Shown here: one piece after another, positions 1 to 8,077 of the stretch | How positions within the stretch are numbered: position 1 is the stretch's first letter | Layout of the letters: each line of letters starts with the position of its first letter | NCBI RefSeq assembly: GCF_000010185.1 | Contig: NC_010376.1 | Location: 992,001 to 1,056,000 of the forward strand | Reading direction: 5' to 3' | DNA length: 64,000 nt | DNA from: Finegoldia magna ATCC 29328 | Lineage (GTDB): Bacteria > Bacillota > Clostridia > Tissierellales > Peptoniphilaceae | The notes under the pieces: model-generated | The model's database searches: none | What the model was told of the DNA's origin: nothing | Seen by the model: only the letters and a program-made list of their open reading frames with translations | Translations under genes and position numbers: made by a program

Positions 1-1141
1 TTATAAATAAACTTGTTGAAAATGATGCATTTTCTGATTTTGTAATTCCTGATGCTATTTGTTTGATGATAAAATCTCCATTAATTAATGAGAACATCGC
101 CGCAGGAATAGATACAAAAACAAGCTCCATTATGAATTGTCCTATTATTTTAAGTTTACTAACCCCAATTGATAAAAGTATTCCTATTTCATAGATTCTT
201 TCCCTTAACCATAATATTAAGATTAATGATAAGACTACAAGTCCGGCCACCATGATAGAATATGTCATCATTTGTATTATGTGCTTTACACCGTTTATCG
301 AATCAATTACTTCTTTAAATGCATTATCATTTTTTTCTATAATGTATTTTGAAGAATTTGCAATTTTGTTTTTTATTTGATTTATTGCATTATCCATTGA
401 ATCTGAATTTTGTGTATGCAGCAAGATTTTATTGGCAATTTGGTCATTACTTTTTATATTTAATGAATTTTGTGCTGAATTATAATTTACAAACATAGAG
501 TTTTCGCTATAATCTGATGAAAATCCTGTATATTTTTCTTGTTTCTTTCCTGAAAATATCCCAACAATCTCATATTGAGATTCTTTGTTTGCATCCCCAT
601 TACCATTCATATTTAAAAATTTGAGGCCTATCTTGTCGTGAAGTTTCAGTTTGTTTTTCTTAGCAAATTCTTCATGAACAAGAATCTTATTATCATCATT
701 TTTATCGAGATTCTTGCCTTGTTTTATAGTAAAAACATTGCTTGTAAATAATTGATTGCGTTTTTGATTTGTCATCGCATCAATAGAAACTAGGTTTTTC
801 ATGTTTGGAGATAAATCTTCACGCATTACTTTTTGTTCACTTTCAACGACATCAGAATTAGTCAAAGTTGCTAAACCTTCATAATGATATGAAATTTCTT
901 TTATATCTTTAATTTGGTTTAATTTCTCAAAATCATTTATTTTAAAGTATCCATTTTTTTCTTTCTTAGTTATTGCAATAGATGAGTTGGACGTTTCATA
1001 CAATGATTTTTCTAGTGTTTTTTGTGATTTCGAAATACTTAAACAAGCATATAAACATGATAATACGAGTGTTAGAATTATCAGCATTATCAAAGTTCTA
1101 TTTCGTTTTCTTGTTATATAAAAAATCGCATTTTTTAACAT
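1..1141 (-). CDS. FtsX-family ABC transporter permease, C-terminus outside the window
   Basis: The minus-strand frame stays open from an ATG at 1141 to the left edge, giving about 380 residues. GGAGAA lies just upstream of the ATG. The protein starts MLKNAIFYITRKRNRT, followed by one membrane helix, a long extracytoplasmic region of the MacB periplasmic core type, and a second helix followed by RERIYEIGILLSIGVSK. That last motif is the cytoplasmic loop typical of FtsX permeases. Family knowledge: such permeases pair with a small ATPase to move peptides or lipids, or to drive mechanotransmission. The partner ATPase should lie left of the window. The substrate cannot be read from the sequence. 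Confidence 0.8.
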   Translation of the reverse strand, partial: MLKNAIFYITRKRNRTLIMLIILTLVLSCLYACLSISKSQKTLEKSLYETSNSSIAITKKEKNGYFKINDFEKLNQIKDIKEISYHYEGLATLTNSDVVESEQKVMREDLSPNMKNLVSIDAMTNQKRNQLFTSNVFTIKQGKNLDKNDDNKILVHEEFAKKNKLKLHDKIGLKFLNMNGNGDANKESQYEIVGIFSGKKQEKYTGFSSDYSENSMFVNYNSAQNSLNIKSNDQIANKILLHTQNSDSMDNAINQIKNKIANSSKYIIEKNDNAFKEVIDSINGVKHIIQMMTYSIMVAGLVVLSLILILWLRERIYEIGILLSIGVSKLKIIGQFIMELVFVSIPAAMFSLINGDFIIKQIASGITKSENASFSTSLFI

Positions 1142-1220
1142 ACATTTCTCCTTAATTTTGTTATATGTATATCTTACAACAGTTTTATGAAATGTATATG
1201 AAATTCATGGCAATCATAAC

Positions 1221-1245
1221 CACCAGCTTAGCCGGTGTTTTTTTT
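1221..1245 (+). terminator. Hairpin with T8 tail (plus strand)
   Basis: The arms CACC..GC and GC..GGTG surround a TTA loop, with one mismatched position, and are followed by eight T. No plus-strand gene ends here, so it may be a relic or act on antisense transcription through the permease. Confidence 0.4.
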
Positions 1246-1287
1246 GTTTCTCTCACTTCGTTCGATCAGCACACTTAAATATACAAT

Positions 1288-1319
1288 TAAAGGCAGGTTG
1301 ATAAAATAACCACCTGCCT
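1288..1319 (-). terminator. Hairpin terminator after the cupin gene
   Basis: A perfect 8-bp stem AGGCAGGT/ACCTGCCT has a 13-base loop. On the minus strand a short T-rich tail follows. It lies 20 bases beyond the cupin stop codon. Confidence 0.6.
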
Positions 1320-1338
1320 ATATTAGCTAAATATATTC

Positions 1339-1626
1339 TTAAATTTTTACTTTTATAACCATCAAATCGCTATCCTCAAGAGCCTTAAGAGCATGGATTT
1401 CATTAGGATCCATTGTGATTATATCACCTGGGATTATTATCTGGTTTCCGTTCTCTCCCTTAAAATCTACCTTGCCGTTATAAATTACAACTACTACACT
1501 TTTATCTGACTTGTGACTTGGTATTTCTTCGCCCTTTTTGATTTGTAGATGGGTTATTTGTAAGTTATCCTCATCCACCAAATGCTCAAATTTGCCGCCT
1601 AAAATATTCGCACTTATTTTTTTCAT
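1339..1626 (-). CDS. Small cupin-domain protein
   Basis: The 95-residue protein is a single beta-barrel cupin. It has the pattern KKGEEIPSHKS..VVVVIYNGKVDF (motif 1, with one histidine) and PGDIITMDPNEIHAL (motif 2). The protein is soluble with no signal peptide. Small stand-alone cupins of this size often bind a metal or small ligand, or belong to metabolic sensing, but the substrate cannot be assigned. The second histidine usual in motif 1 is not present, so metal binding is uncertain. The gene is monocistronic with a terminator behind it. Confidence 0.75.
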   Translation of the reverse strand: MKKISANILGGKFEHLVDEDNLQITHLQIKKGEEIPSHKSDKSVVVVIYNGKVDFKGENGNQIIIPGDIITMDPNEIHALKALEDSDLMVIKVKI

Positions 1627-1693
1627 ATTTTCTCTCCTTGTTGATGACCATTACCATAAAAAATGATATACAATAAATTTTTACAAACACAAT

Positions 1694-2266
1694 TTATCTC
1701 AGTTTTTTTACAATTTTCTTTAAGTCAGGCAAAACCTCCTCTCTAAAAAAAGGATTTTTTGATATCCACCTGTTGTTTAGTGGACTTGGGTGGGCTATTG
1801 GGAAATATTCTGGCAAAAATTCTTTGTAAGATTTTACTGTTTCAGTTAAATTTTTCTTAAATTTATCCTTCAAATAAAACTTTTGAGCATAGGCTCCTAT
1901 CAAAATGGTTAACTTTATATCCTTCAATTCATTTAATAATAGTGGATGGTATTCTTTTGCAATAAAAGATCTAGGAGCCTTATCGCCAGATTTTCCCTTT
2001 CCAGGATAATAAAAATCCATTGGAATTATAGAAAAATCTTCACTATGGAGGATGTCTTCCGATATCCCCAACCATTTGACAAGATTTTCCCCACTCTTAT
2101 CATTAAATAAAATACCAGTTTCTTCAACCTTTCCCCCAGGAGCTTGCCCAATTATCAAAATTTTTGATTTTGGATTTAGCTGGAATATTGGGTTAATTCC
2201 TCTATTCGTGTAGATTTCATTCCTGCGATCTTCTCTTAATTTTTTAATAATGAGTTTTTCTTTCAT
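1694..2266 (-). CDS. Uracil-DNA glycosylase family protein
   Basis: The 190-residue protein has the UDG-superfamily motif IGQAPGGKVEETG near residues 39-51, followed by LFNDKSGENLVKWLG. The second active-site motif HPSPLNNRW lies near residue 158. Known enzymes of this fold remove uracil or related damaged bases from DNA, with the GQAPG loop and the HPS loop lining the pocket. The length fits the short single-domain group. The Cys residues that hold the Fe-S cluster in family 4 enzymes are not evident, so this is the cluster-free type. Exact base specificity is not predictable. Confidence 0.75.
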   Translation of the reverse strand: MKEKLIIKKLREDRRNEIYTNRGINPIFQLNPKSKILIIGQAPGGKVEETGILFNDKSGENLVKWLGISEDILHSEDFSIIPMDFYYPGKGKSGDKAPRSFIAKEYHPLLLNELKDIKLTILIGAYAQKFYLKDKFKKNLTETVKSYKEFLPEYFPIAHPSPLNNRWISKNPFFREEVLPDLKKIVKKLR

Positions 2267-2383
2267 AATTTTGTCATCACTTTCATTAGAATTAGAACCT
2301 TACCAAGCTTTAGGACGAGTAACAATTTTCTTAAAAAATCTATTCTTAGCCTAGTAAAAATTTTAACCTACATTAGATTATTA

Positions 2384-2605
2384 CCCATTTTTATCTTGAC
2401 TCTAATCATGAATTGCATAATCTACTATCATTCCTTGTGATGTTAGATTTTCTTTTATAAATCTTTCGACTAGGTTTTTATTTTCACCTAAAGATAATTC
2501 TTTTGTTAGTCCTATTATGAATTATCTTGCTAGTTGTACATTAGAATTTTTTTCTTGATTTTTTATTTTCTTTAATCTTTCTTCTGTATCGTCTATTTTA
2601 TCTTT
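2384..2605 (-). pseudogene. MobA/MobL relaxase fragment
   Basis: On the minus strand one frame reads KIDDTEERLKKIKNQEKNS, then LAR-stop-FIIGLTKELSLGE, then LTSQGMIVDYAIHD-stop-SQDKNG. It aligns by eye with the intact MobA/MobL relaxase at 61436-63076 (SRNLLFTLPRELN-like segment and FTSKGMIADCNIHN). Two in-frame stop codons (TAA and TAG) and missing ends make it a relic. Its upstream end coincides with the truncated end of the cupin-like gene at 2598-2882, so it marks an old insertion or deletion junction. Sequence beyond it to about 2270 shows no recognisable gene. Confidence 0.7.
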
Positions 2606-2882
2606 TATCCCTTGCTCCTATGTCAAAAATCCTGTTTTCTTCAAAAAGTATTAATTCATTATTTATAAGTTTTTCATTATTAATGTTAATCTCGCCTTTT
2701 AAAACAAGATATATTCTTTCATCAGCATAAAATTCAAGGGAAATATCCGTGTTTTGGTCAAGACTCATAAGTAAAATATGACAATCACATAAATCTAAGA
2801 GTTTCTTGCTTATAGTTTGATTTTCTTTTATAGGCATGACCTGTTCTGGTTTAAATGTTTTTCCCTTACTGATATTTTTCAT
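2598..2882 (-). pseudogene. Cupin-like protein truncated at its 3' end
   Basis: The 94-residue frame starts MKNISKGKTFKPEQVMP and contains a cupin core (LEFYADERIYLVLKGEININ). It ends abruptly in IFDIGARDKR where relaxase-derived sequence begins, so the second half of the barrel is lost. Its ATG overlaps the last stop codon of the upstream ATPase pseudogene, so it belonged to the same iron-uptake operon. Probably non-functional. Confidence 0.55.
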
Positions 2883-2883
2883 T

Positions 2884-3686
2884 TTAATCTTCTACAATCC
2901 TAATTGGTATTACAGCCTCATATTCTTTCTCATATTTTTTTATTTTTCAAGTATAACCTCTACGCCAAATGCTTCTTTCATATTTTCCTTGCAGATAATA
3001 TCAGAAGTTTTGCCTATTTTATGTCTAGCATTTCCCATTAACATCAAACATTTATCCGATATTTCAAGAGCATGGGCTGGGTAATGAGTATTTATAATAA
3101 CACTAATATTGTCTACCTTGGATAGTTTTTTGATTAATGAAATTATTTTAAGCTGATTTTTAAAATCAAGACCACTTTCTGGCTCATCTAATATGATTAA
3201 GCTTGGGTCTGATATTAAGGCTCTGGCTATTAGAACCATCTGAAGTTCTCCTCCACTCATCACAGAACATGACTTGTCTTTAAGGTTTTCTATAGCTAAG
3301 CTTTTCATAATATCATTTGCCTTCTTATATTCTCTAGCACCTGGTTTTGCAAATGGTGTAAGTTTACTAGAAAACCCTAACACTACCATATCAATTCCAG
3401 AATATTCAAAAGAAAATGATCTTTTTTGAGGAACATATGATATCTTGGGCCATAAGTTTCTTCTATTAAAACTTGTAATATCTTTTTCATCCATAAAACT
3501 ATTTACTAGTTTCTATTTTTCAAAATCACATATCCATCTTATAAGGCTAGTCTTGCCAACACCATTGGGCCCTAAGATAGATAAAACCTGACCTTGATTC
3601 AGATTAAAAGATAAATTTTTAAATAATTCATGATTTTTATCATAATAAAATCCTGCATTTTTTACTTCTAATTTAATTGAACCCAC
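2884..3686 (-). pseudogene. Iron/siderophore ABC transporter ATP-binding protein, disrupted
   Basis: Reading from a GTG at 3686 gives SIKLEVKNAGFYYDKNHELF and a Walker A motif (LGPNGVGKTS). An in-frame TAG then follows after WICDFEK, and the frame continues MDEKDITSFNRRNLWPKISY. The signature MSGGELQMV, Walker B LIILDEPESGLD and H-loop NTHYP are present, as in FecE/FepC-type ATPases. At the 3' end the frame stops after VEVILEK. A neighbouring frame continues KYEKEYEAVIPIRIVED, which looks like the natural C-terminus lost by an indel in an A-run. Two lesions are therefore visible: one nonsense codon and one frameshift. The start overlaps the permease stop, as in a coupled operon. Confidence 0.75.
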
Positions 3687-4451
3687 CCCCAGTTTTTCTA
3701 ATTAGGCTTATAAAAATTGGAGCTCCAATTATTGCCGTAAGAACTGAAATAGGTAGTTCTATTACAGAAACCGCTCTTGATAAAGCTTCTATTAGTACCA
3801 TAAGACTTGCTCCTAAAGATATGCTAAAAGGTAGAGTATGAGTATTATTAGCTCCCACCATTATCCTTGCCATGTGAGGAATTATCAAACCAATCCATCC
3901 GACTTGCCCACACATTGATATAGATGGCCCATTTGTGCCAACTGTAGCAAATCCTACACACGGAATCCCTGTCTTTTTAAGAGTTTCCTAGTGTTCTTTA
4001 TTCGAAGCATTGTAAAAAATAACATCTGGTTTAAGCTTCATTATTTCCTCAATATTAATATCAGATTGAGCTTGAACTGTATTTTGGCTATCAAGAAGCT
4101 CTGGAGCTATATCCTTTAAAACTGTATTTGAAATTACTTGCTTTAGTGAACCAGCATATCCTACGATGTATGGAGCCTTCCCATGATGATAAGCCATATA
4201 GGTAGATAAAATAGGTATCTGATCTATTACTATTATTTAAACTTTCTCTGGAACTTCTATCTCATTACCTGCATGATCTGTAATTGTCCTAACTTTTTTA
4301 TTTTTATCCTTAGTTTCTTCCTTTTTCTCAGCTTGAGTCATTTCCTTGCTTTCTGATTTTTGTTCAGTTTTTGTATTGCAACAAGCAGTCATACCTGATA
4401 AGACAAACACTGTCAGACATAAAATTAGTGATATTTTTTTATAACTTTCAT
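3673..4451 (-). pseudogene. Substrate-binding lipoprotein fused by deletion to FecCD permease C-terminus
   Basis: The ATG at 4451 follows GGAGG in the end of the methyltransferase gene. After a one-base loss in an A-run the frame gives KISLILCLTVFVLSGMTAC, a lipoprotein signal with a lipobox. A binding-protein part follows (ITDHAGNEIEVPEKV, YIVGYAGSLKQV, IMKLKPDVIFYN). In-frame stops occur after PEKV (TAA) and SNKEH (TAG). After TLKKTGIPCVGF the sequence changes without loss of frame to a permease tail (MCGQVGWIGLIIPHMARIMVG, ending IRKTGGGFN). That is the last third of a FecCD-type BtuC-like permease, so a deletion joined the two genes. The product would have been an iron-siderophore or haem importer. 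Confidence 0.75.
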
Positions 4452-5210
4452 CTAATCCTCCTTTTTACTTGCTAAAACTACATAAGAAATTTTTGTATTT
4501 TTAGACCTCTCTAACATTTTTACAAATCTATCCCTATTTTCTTCTGAATAAGCATTTTTATAAAAATTTGCAGCCCCTACTGGCCCCTCATCTTTTATGA
4601 TCGTATCCCTGTCTAAGAGAAGCATCCTACCAGTCCTTTGTGAAAAAGGTCTAAAAGAATTTTCTATAAATAGCTTGTTCCAATTTTCTACGGTTAGAGG
4701 ATACACATTCATGTTTGTAAATTTCGAAAGTTGCCTTCTTATATCTTCGCTTTCATTTTCTACTGCTACATCATGAGTTAATAAATAGCCGCCCTTTTTT
4801 AAAACCCTGTGATAATTTTTAAGAGCCTTTGCTTTTTCTTCATTTGGAAGCATGGTGAGCATTGCCTCATTAATTATTAAGTCAAATGTTTCATCCTCAA
4901 AATCCAACTTTAAGGCATCTATATTCATAACTTCAATTTCTTTGTCTAAGCCTAAAAGCTTTATATTCTCTAGGGCTTGATCTATGACAACTTGGTCATT
5001 GTCTATACCTATTACTTTGCATTTATATTTCGTATAAACTCTTATTAGGTTATCTCCTCTATTGCAAGCAACTTCCAAAACTTGCATATCTTTATCTATC
5101 TGTACCTGATCAAGCAACCAATCAGTCATAATACCGCCGCCTGGTCTGAGTCTTGTTCTTCCAAGCATCTTTAAAAAATCATGTCCAAAAACAATTTTAT
5201 TTTTTTCCAT
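4452..5210 (-). CDS. Class I SAM-dependent methyltransferase
   Basis: The chosen start is the ATG at 5210 (MEKNKIVFGHDFLKML), which has AAGGAGGAAG seven bases upstream; an in-frame start ten codons earlier lacks one. The 252-residue protein has the SAM motif VLEVACNRGDNLI, an acidic residue pair in VIGIDND, and post-motif segment FDLIINEAMLTMLP. This is the ubiE/cyclopropane-type fold. It is the first gene of the Fur-box operon, and its stop codon abuts the ATG of the lipoprotein pseudogene. A role in iron or metallophore metabolism is an inference from context. The substrate is unknown. It is the only intact gene left in that operon. Confidence 0.75.
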   Translation of the reverse strand: MEKNKIVFGHDFLKMLGRTRLRPGGGIMTDWLLDQVQIDKDMQVLEVACNRGDNLIRVYTKYKCKVIGIDNDQVVIDQALENIKLLGLDKEIEVMNIDALKLDFEDETFDLIINEAMLTMLPNEEKAKALKNYHRVLKKGGYLLTHDVAVENESEDIRRQLSKFTNMNVYPLTVENWNKLFIENSFRPFSQRTGRMLLLDRDTIIKDEGPVGAANFYKNAYSEENRDRFVKMLERSKNTKISYVVLASKKED

Positions 5211-5223
5211 TTTATCTTCCTCC

Positions 5224-5256
5224 TTGATAATAATTATCATTACATTTATAATTATA
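5224..5256. promoter_or_regulatory. Divergent promoters overlapping a Fur-type 7-1-7 box
   Basis: TGATAATAATTATCA at 5225-5239 is a perfect 7-1-7 palindrome identical in form to the Bacillus Fur consensus. For the plus gene, TTGATA (5224-5229) and TATAAT (5247-5252) are separated by exactly 17 bases, so the box fills the -35/spacer. For the minus gene a TATAAT lies at 5251-5256, placing the start of transcription inside the box. Iron-dependent repression of both directions is predicted. Confidence 0.8.
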
Positions 5257-5304
5257 TCATGGATAATTTTTATTGCAGTTGCTAAAGCAACAAGAAAGGA
5301 TTTT

Positions 5305-5898
5305 ATGGAAAAAATTATTGTGAAAAGTAAATTATTTTATGGTTTAGACGAAAGTACTATACACCACATACTTTCTTGTATTGATCATAAAATCTTAGTT
5401 TTTAGTAAAGGCGGATACCTATATGATTTTTCTAAGGGATTTAAGGCAGGTATAGTTTTAAAGGGAAGAATTGATCTATCTACAATAGATGATGATAAAG
5501 AAATTATAGATAGAATTTATGAGACTTCAGATTCTTTTTCTTTAAATTTTTCTTCCCTAGCTGATAGACTCATAGTCGCAAAAAAAGATTCTGAAGTTTT
5601 AGCACTTGATGTTAGCAAAATCTTTGAAGAAAATAAAAGGTCTTGTTCAATCAGACCGATTTTTATGGAAAATATTATAAAATTGTATGATGAGCAAATT
5701 TCATACTTAACTTACAAATTAGATATATATTCTAAGCCTAAGATTAGGGAAAAAATTAATATGTATATAGATAGGTATGGAAAAGATTACCTATTTTCAA
5801 ATAAATTATCCAGAGAGGACTTAGCTAAATTTTTAGCTTGTAATAGGCCTGCTCTTTCAAGAGAGTTATCTCTTATGAAAAAAGAGGGATTAATATAA
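5305..5898 (+). CDS. Crp/Fnr-family transcriptional regulator
   Basis: The start is placed at ATG 5305 (MEKIIVKSKLFYGLDE) because AAGGA lies seven bases upstream and the open extension before it is only hydrophobic read-through of the promoter. The 197-residue protein has an N-terminal beta-roll effector domain (GGYLYDFSKGFKAGIVLKGR). The C-terminal winged helix carries LSREDLAKFLACNRPALSRE, the Crp-type helix-turn-helix. No Cys cluster for Fe-S sensing as in Fnr is evident. It is divergent from the methyltransferase operon and shares the Fur box. It probably controls a small metal- or redox-linked regulon. Confidence 0.8.
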   Translation: MEKIIVKSKLFYGLDESTIHHILSCIDHKILVFSKGGYLYDFSKGFKAGIVLKGRIDLSTIDDDKEIIDRIYETSDSFSLNFSSLADRLIVAKKDSEVLALDVSKIFEENKRSCSIRPIFMENIIKLYDEQISYLTYKLDIYSKPKIREKINMYIDRYGKDYLFSNKLSREDLAKFLACNRPALSRELSLMKKEGLI

Positions 5899-6048
5899 AA
5901 GTATTACTCATAAGACTAATTAAATATAAACAAAAATTACAAAAAATCAGTCCTAAGAGAATACGGATCTCATTTTAAACTCAAATGATATTTTTAGCTA
6001 TATAACAAACAAATCTCCATAATGAATTAGGTTCTTTTTCCTAGACTT

Positions 6049-6240
6049 TTACCCTTGAAAATTTCTATCTTTTGGTATCCTATCTGCTTCAAATGATAAG
6101 CCTGTTTTATATAAATAAACGGGAAGTCCTACTAAGGTTTCAGCTAAAACTCTCACACATGAATAAGCTGCTATTATCTGCATGGCAGTAAATTTATTGA
6201 CATTTCTACTATTTTTTGTTCTTCCAAATAAAAAAGACAA
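6049..6240 (-). pseudogene. Phage portal protein N-terminal fragment
   Basis: The 63-residue frame starts at a TTG and reads MSFLFGRTKNSRNVNKF, then FTAMQIIAAYSCVRVLAETL and VGLPVYLYKT. The run S/AxxCVRxLAExxxxLPxxxY is typical of the beginning of HK97-type portal proteins, which are normally about 400 residues. No other head gene is nearby, and the frame ends in non-matching sequence. It is therefore a prophage scrap. Confidence 0.55.
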
Positions 6241-6264
6241 TAGAGTTTTTAATATCTATCGTCT
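6228..6264 (-). terminator. Hairpin with T6 tail
   Basis: The stem GACAATAGA/TCTATCGTC (one G-U pair) is followed on the minus strand by CTTTTTTATTT. It overlaps the beginning of the portal scrap. Similar GACGATAGA stems occur at 40153 and 59003. Confidence 0.5.
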
Positions 6265-6337
6265 GATATCATCTAATAATTAATTTTCTTTAAATTGATT
6301 TTATTATATAGTTTAATAATTCTATTAATGAAATTGT

Positions 6338-6376
6338 AAAAATTAAACTGGGATTTATAACAAACCCCAGTTTCAT
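6338..6376. repeat. 39-base hairpin repeat, copy 1
   Basis: The sequence contains AAACTGGG and CCCAGTTT arms. It matches 37 of 39 positions of the copy at 9872-9910, in the same orientation. Each can fold as a bidirectional terminator. The copies bracket the IS element, permease and FMN-binding gene. Confidence 0.7.
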
Positions 6377-6434
6377 AATGAACTGACCCCAAAAAGTTGG
6401 ACCCAAAACCAACTTAGAGGAGGTCAGTTTTTTC

Positions 6435-6937
6435 ATGAAAAATTTAGTACAGAATTTAAGATGAAAATAGTACAAGAATACTTAAATAAAGAAGGAGGAT
6501 ATAAATATTTAACTGATTAATATGGACTTAGTTATCATTCAGTAGTCCGAAGATGGGTTAATTCATACAAAACACAAGGATATGAAGGCTTAAAAATTTC
6601 TAGAAAAAATAATAGTTACTCTTTCGAATTTAAGAAAAATGTAGTAAAGTTGTACTTAACAGGAGAAATGTCCTATCAAGAACTTTCTAATCAATTTAAG
6701 ATTAATAATCCAGCAATCATTGCTAGATGGGTAATTGATTTTAGAAATCAAGGACTTGATGGACTTAGACCTAAAAAGAGAGGAAGACCTTCAAGCATGA
6801 CTAAAGATAAAAATAAAAATAACGAACAAGTAAAGAAAGAATATTATAAGGAAGAAATAGATGAAATTGCTGAACTAAAAGATAAGCTTTACTGGGCACA
6901 AATGGAAATAGATTTTCTAAAAAAAAGATGGAATTAG
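6435..6937 (+). pseudogene. IS3-family OrfA (helix-turn-helix subunit), disrupted
   Basis: The conceptual product begins (M)KFSTEFKMKIVQEYLNKE, and after KYLTD an in-frame TAA interrupts it. It resumes YGLSYHSVVRRWVNSYKTQG and runs to DKLYWAQMEIDFLKKRWN. It has two HTH units of the transposase_8 type and a C-terminal leucine-rich helix. The A-run at the start has five A where six would put the ATG at 6435 in frame. The A-run before the stop has eight where nine would extend the product to KMELEDEEDQKMREWLE. Confidence 0.75.
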
Positions 6938-6965
6938 AGGACGAGGAAGATCAGAAAATGAGAGA

Positions 6966-7847
6966 ATGGCTCGAATAATTGACTCATTAAGAGAAAAATA
7001 TCTATTAAAAGATTTGCTTAGCTATTTAAAATTCCCTAAGTCAACATACATGTATTGGAAAAAAAGATTTGACAGAAAAAATAAAGATGAAGCCTTTGAG
7101 AATCAAATCAAGAAAATAAGAAAAGATAATCCAAACTATGGATACAGAAGAATACATGCAATGCTTAGAAGAATTGGTCTTGTAATAAACAAGAAAAAAG
7201 TTCAAAGACTGGTACAAAAACTAAAGCTTCAAGTTAGAAATTTTGCACGTAAATCAAGAAAATATTACTCATACAAGGCAACAGTGGGTAAAGTAGCACC
7301 AAATAGGATAAAAAGAATATTTAACACTTCTGTAGTACATCAAAAAATCACAACAGATACAAGTGAATTCAAATACTATGAAAAAGATAAATCTGGGAAT
7401 ATGCAAGTAAAAAAACTTTACTTAAATCCTTTCTCGGATATGTTTAATGGAGAAATCATTAGCTATTCAATAACAACTTCACCATCATTAGAGGCAATAA
7501 TAACTCCTCTTGAAGAAGCGATAGAAAAGACTTCAGACTGCAAATATAAAAGAATCTTTCATTCGGATCAAGGCTGGGCGTATCAATTAAAACAATATAC
7601 TAATAGGTTAGAAAGTGATGGAATTTTACAGAGTATATCTAGAAAAGGAAATTGCTTGGATAATTCCCCTATGGAAAATTTCTTTGGGATATTAAAACAA
7701 GAAATTTACTATGGTAGAACGTTTGAATCATTTAACGAACTAAAAAAGACAATAGAAGAATATATAAAATATTACAATGAAGATAGAATAAAAGAAAAAC
7801 TTGGATATTTAAGTCCAGTTGAATATAGGAAATTGAATGCAGCTTAG
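6966..7847 (+). CDS. IS3-family transposase OrfB (DDE integrase core)
   Basis: The 293-residue frame has the HTH_21 segment (NPNYGYRRIHAMLRRIGL). The rve catalytic core follows, with first Asp in ITTDTSEFKYY, second Asp in IFHSDQGWAYQ, and Glu in CLDNSPMENFFGILK. The C-terminal YYNEDRIKEKLGYLSPVEY is typical of the family. In active relatives it is made as an OrfAB fusion by frameshifting on an A-run. Here the upstream OrfA is damaged, so only the separate product could be made. Confidence 0.85.
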   Translation: MARIIDSLREKYLLKDLLSYLKFPKSTYMYWKKRFDRKNKDEAFENQIKKIRKDNPNYGYRRIHAMLRRIGLVINKKKVQRLVQKLKLQVRNFARKSRKYYSYKATVGKVAPNRIKRIFNTSVVHQKITTDTSEFKYYEKDKSGNMQVKKLYLNPFSDMFNGEIISYSITTSPSLEAIITPLEEAIEKTSDCKYKRIFHSDQGWAYQLKQYTNRLESDGILQSISRKGNCLDNSPMENFFGILKQEIYYGRTFESFNELKKTIEEYIKYYNEDRIKEKLGYLSPVEYRKLNAA

Positions 7848-8020
7848 CTGCGATTTCTCCTAGGGGAAATATGAGGACAAAAAACCAGAGACAAATATTT
7901 CTAGATGTCTCTGGTATAAAATCCAACTTTTTGGGGTCACCTTATTGCTATGTTTATTTTTAATGGTTTTTTAGTTATTTTATTTTTGACCTTTTATTAG
8001 CGTTTAAGTATGGATTTTTA

Positions 8021-8054
8021 AATGAAAAGAGAGACTCGAGTTAACAAGTCTCCC
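8021..8054 (-). terminator. Terminator of the permease/FMN-binding operon
   Basis: The stem GAGACT/AGTCTC has a 10-base loop, then TCTTTTCATTT on the minus strand. It lies just past the permease stop at 8078. Confidence 0.65.
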
Positions 8055-8077
8055 CAAAATTTGACAAATAGCCTATT

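Larger units (their letters stand above)
6384..7939 (+). mobile_element. IS3-family insertion sequence, degenerate copy
   Basis: Perfect 18-bp terminal inverted repeats TGACCCCAAAAAGTTGGA are at 6384-6401 and 7922-7939, giving a 1556-bp element. It has two overlapping frames in the IS150-like arrangement: an HTH-type OrfA and a DDE OrfB. No clear target duplication is seen (flanks AAC and CCT). OrfA carries a nonsense codon and two probable A-run indels, so this copy is unlikely to transpose on its own. Confidence 0.85.

Noticed and set aside
1221-1245. Transposon end or OMEGA-type RNA suggested by the hairpin with T8
   Set aside because: No TnpA/TnpB sequence is nearby and no second copy was found in the window.
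2598-7000. Stop-codon recoding (TAG/TAA read through) to explain the many in-frame stops
   Set aside because: Intact genes here end in TAA and TAG, for example the methyltransferase ends in TAG, and the same genes also have frameshifts and deletions. Decay is the simpler reading.
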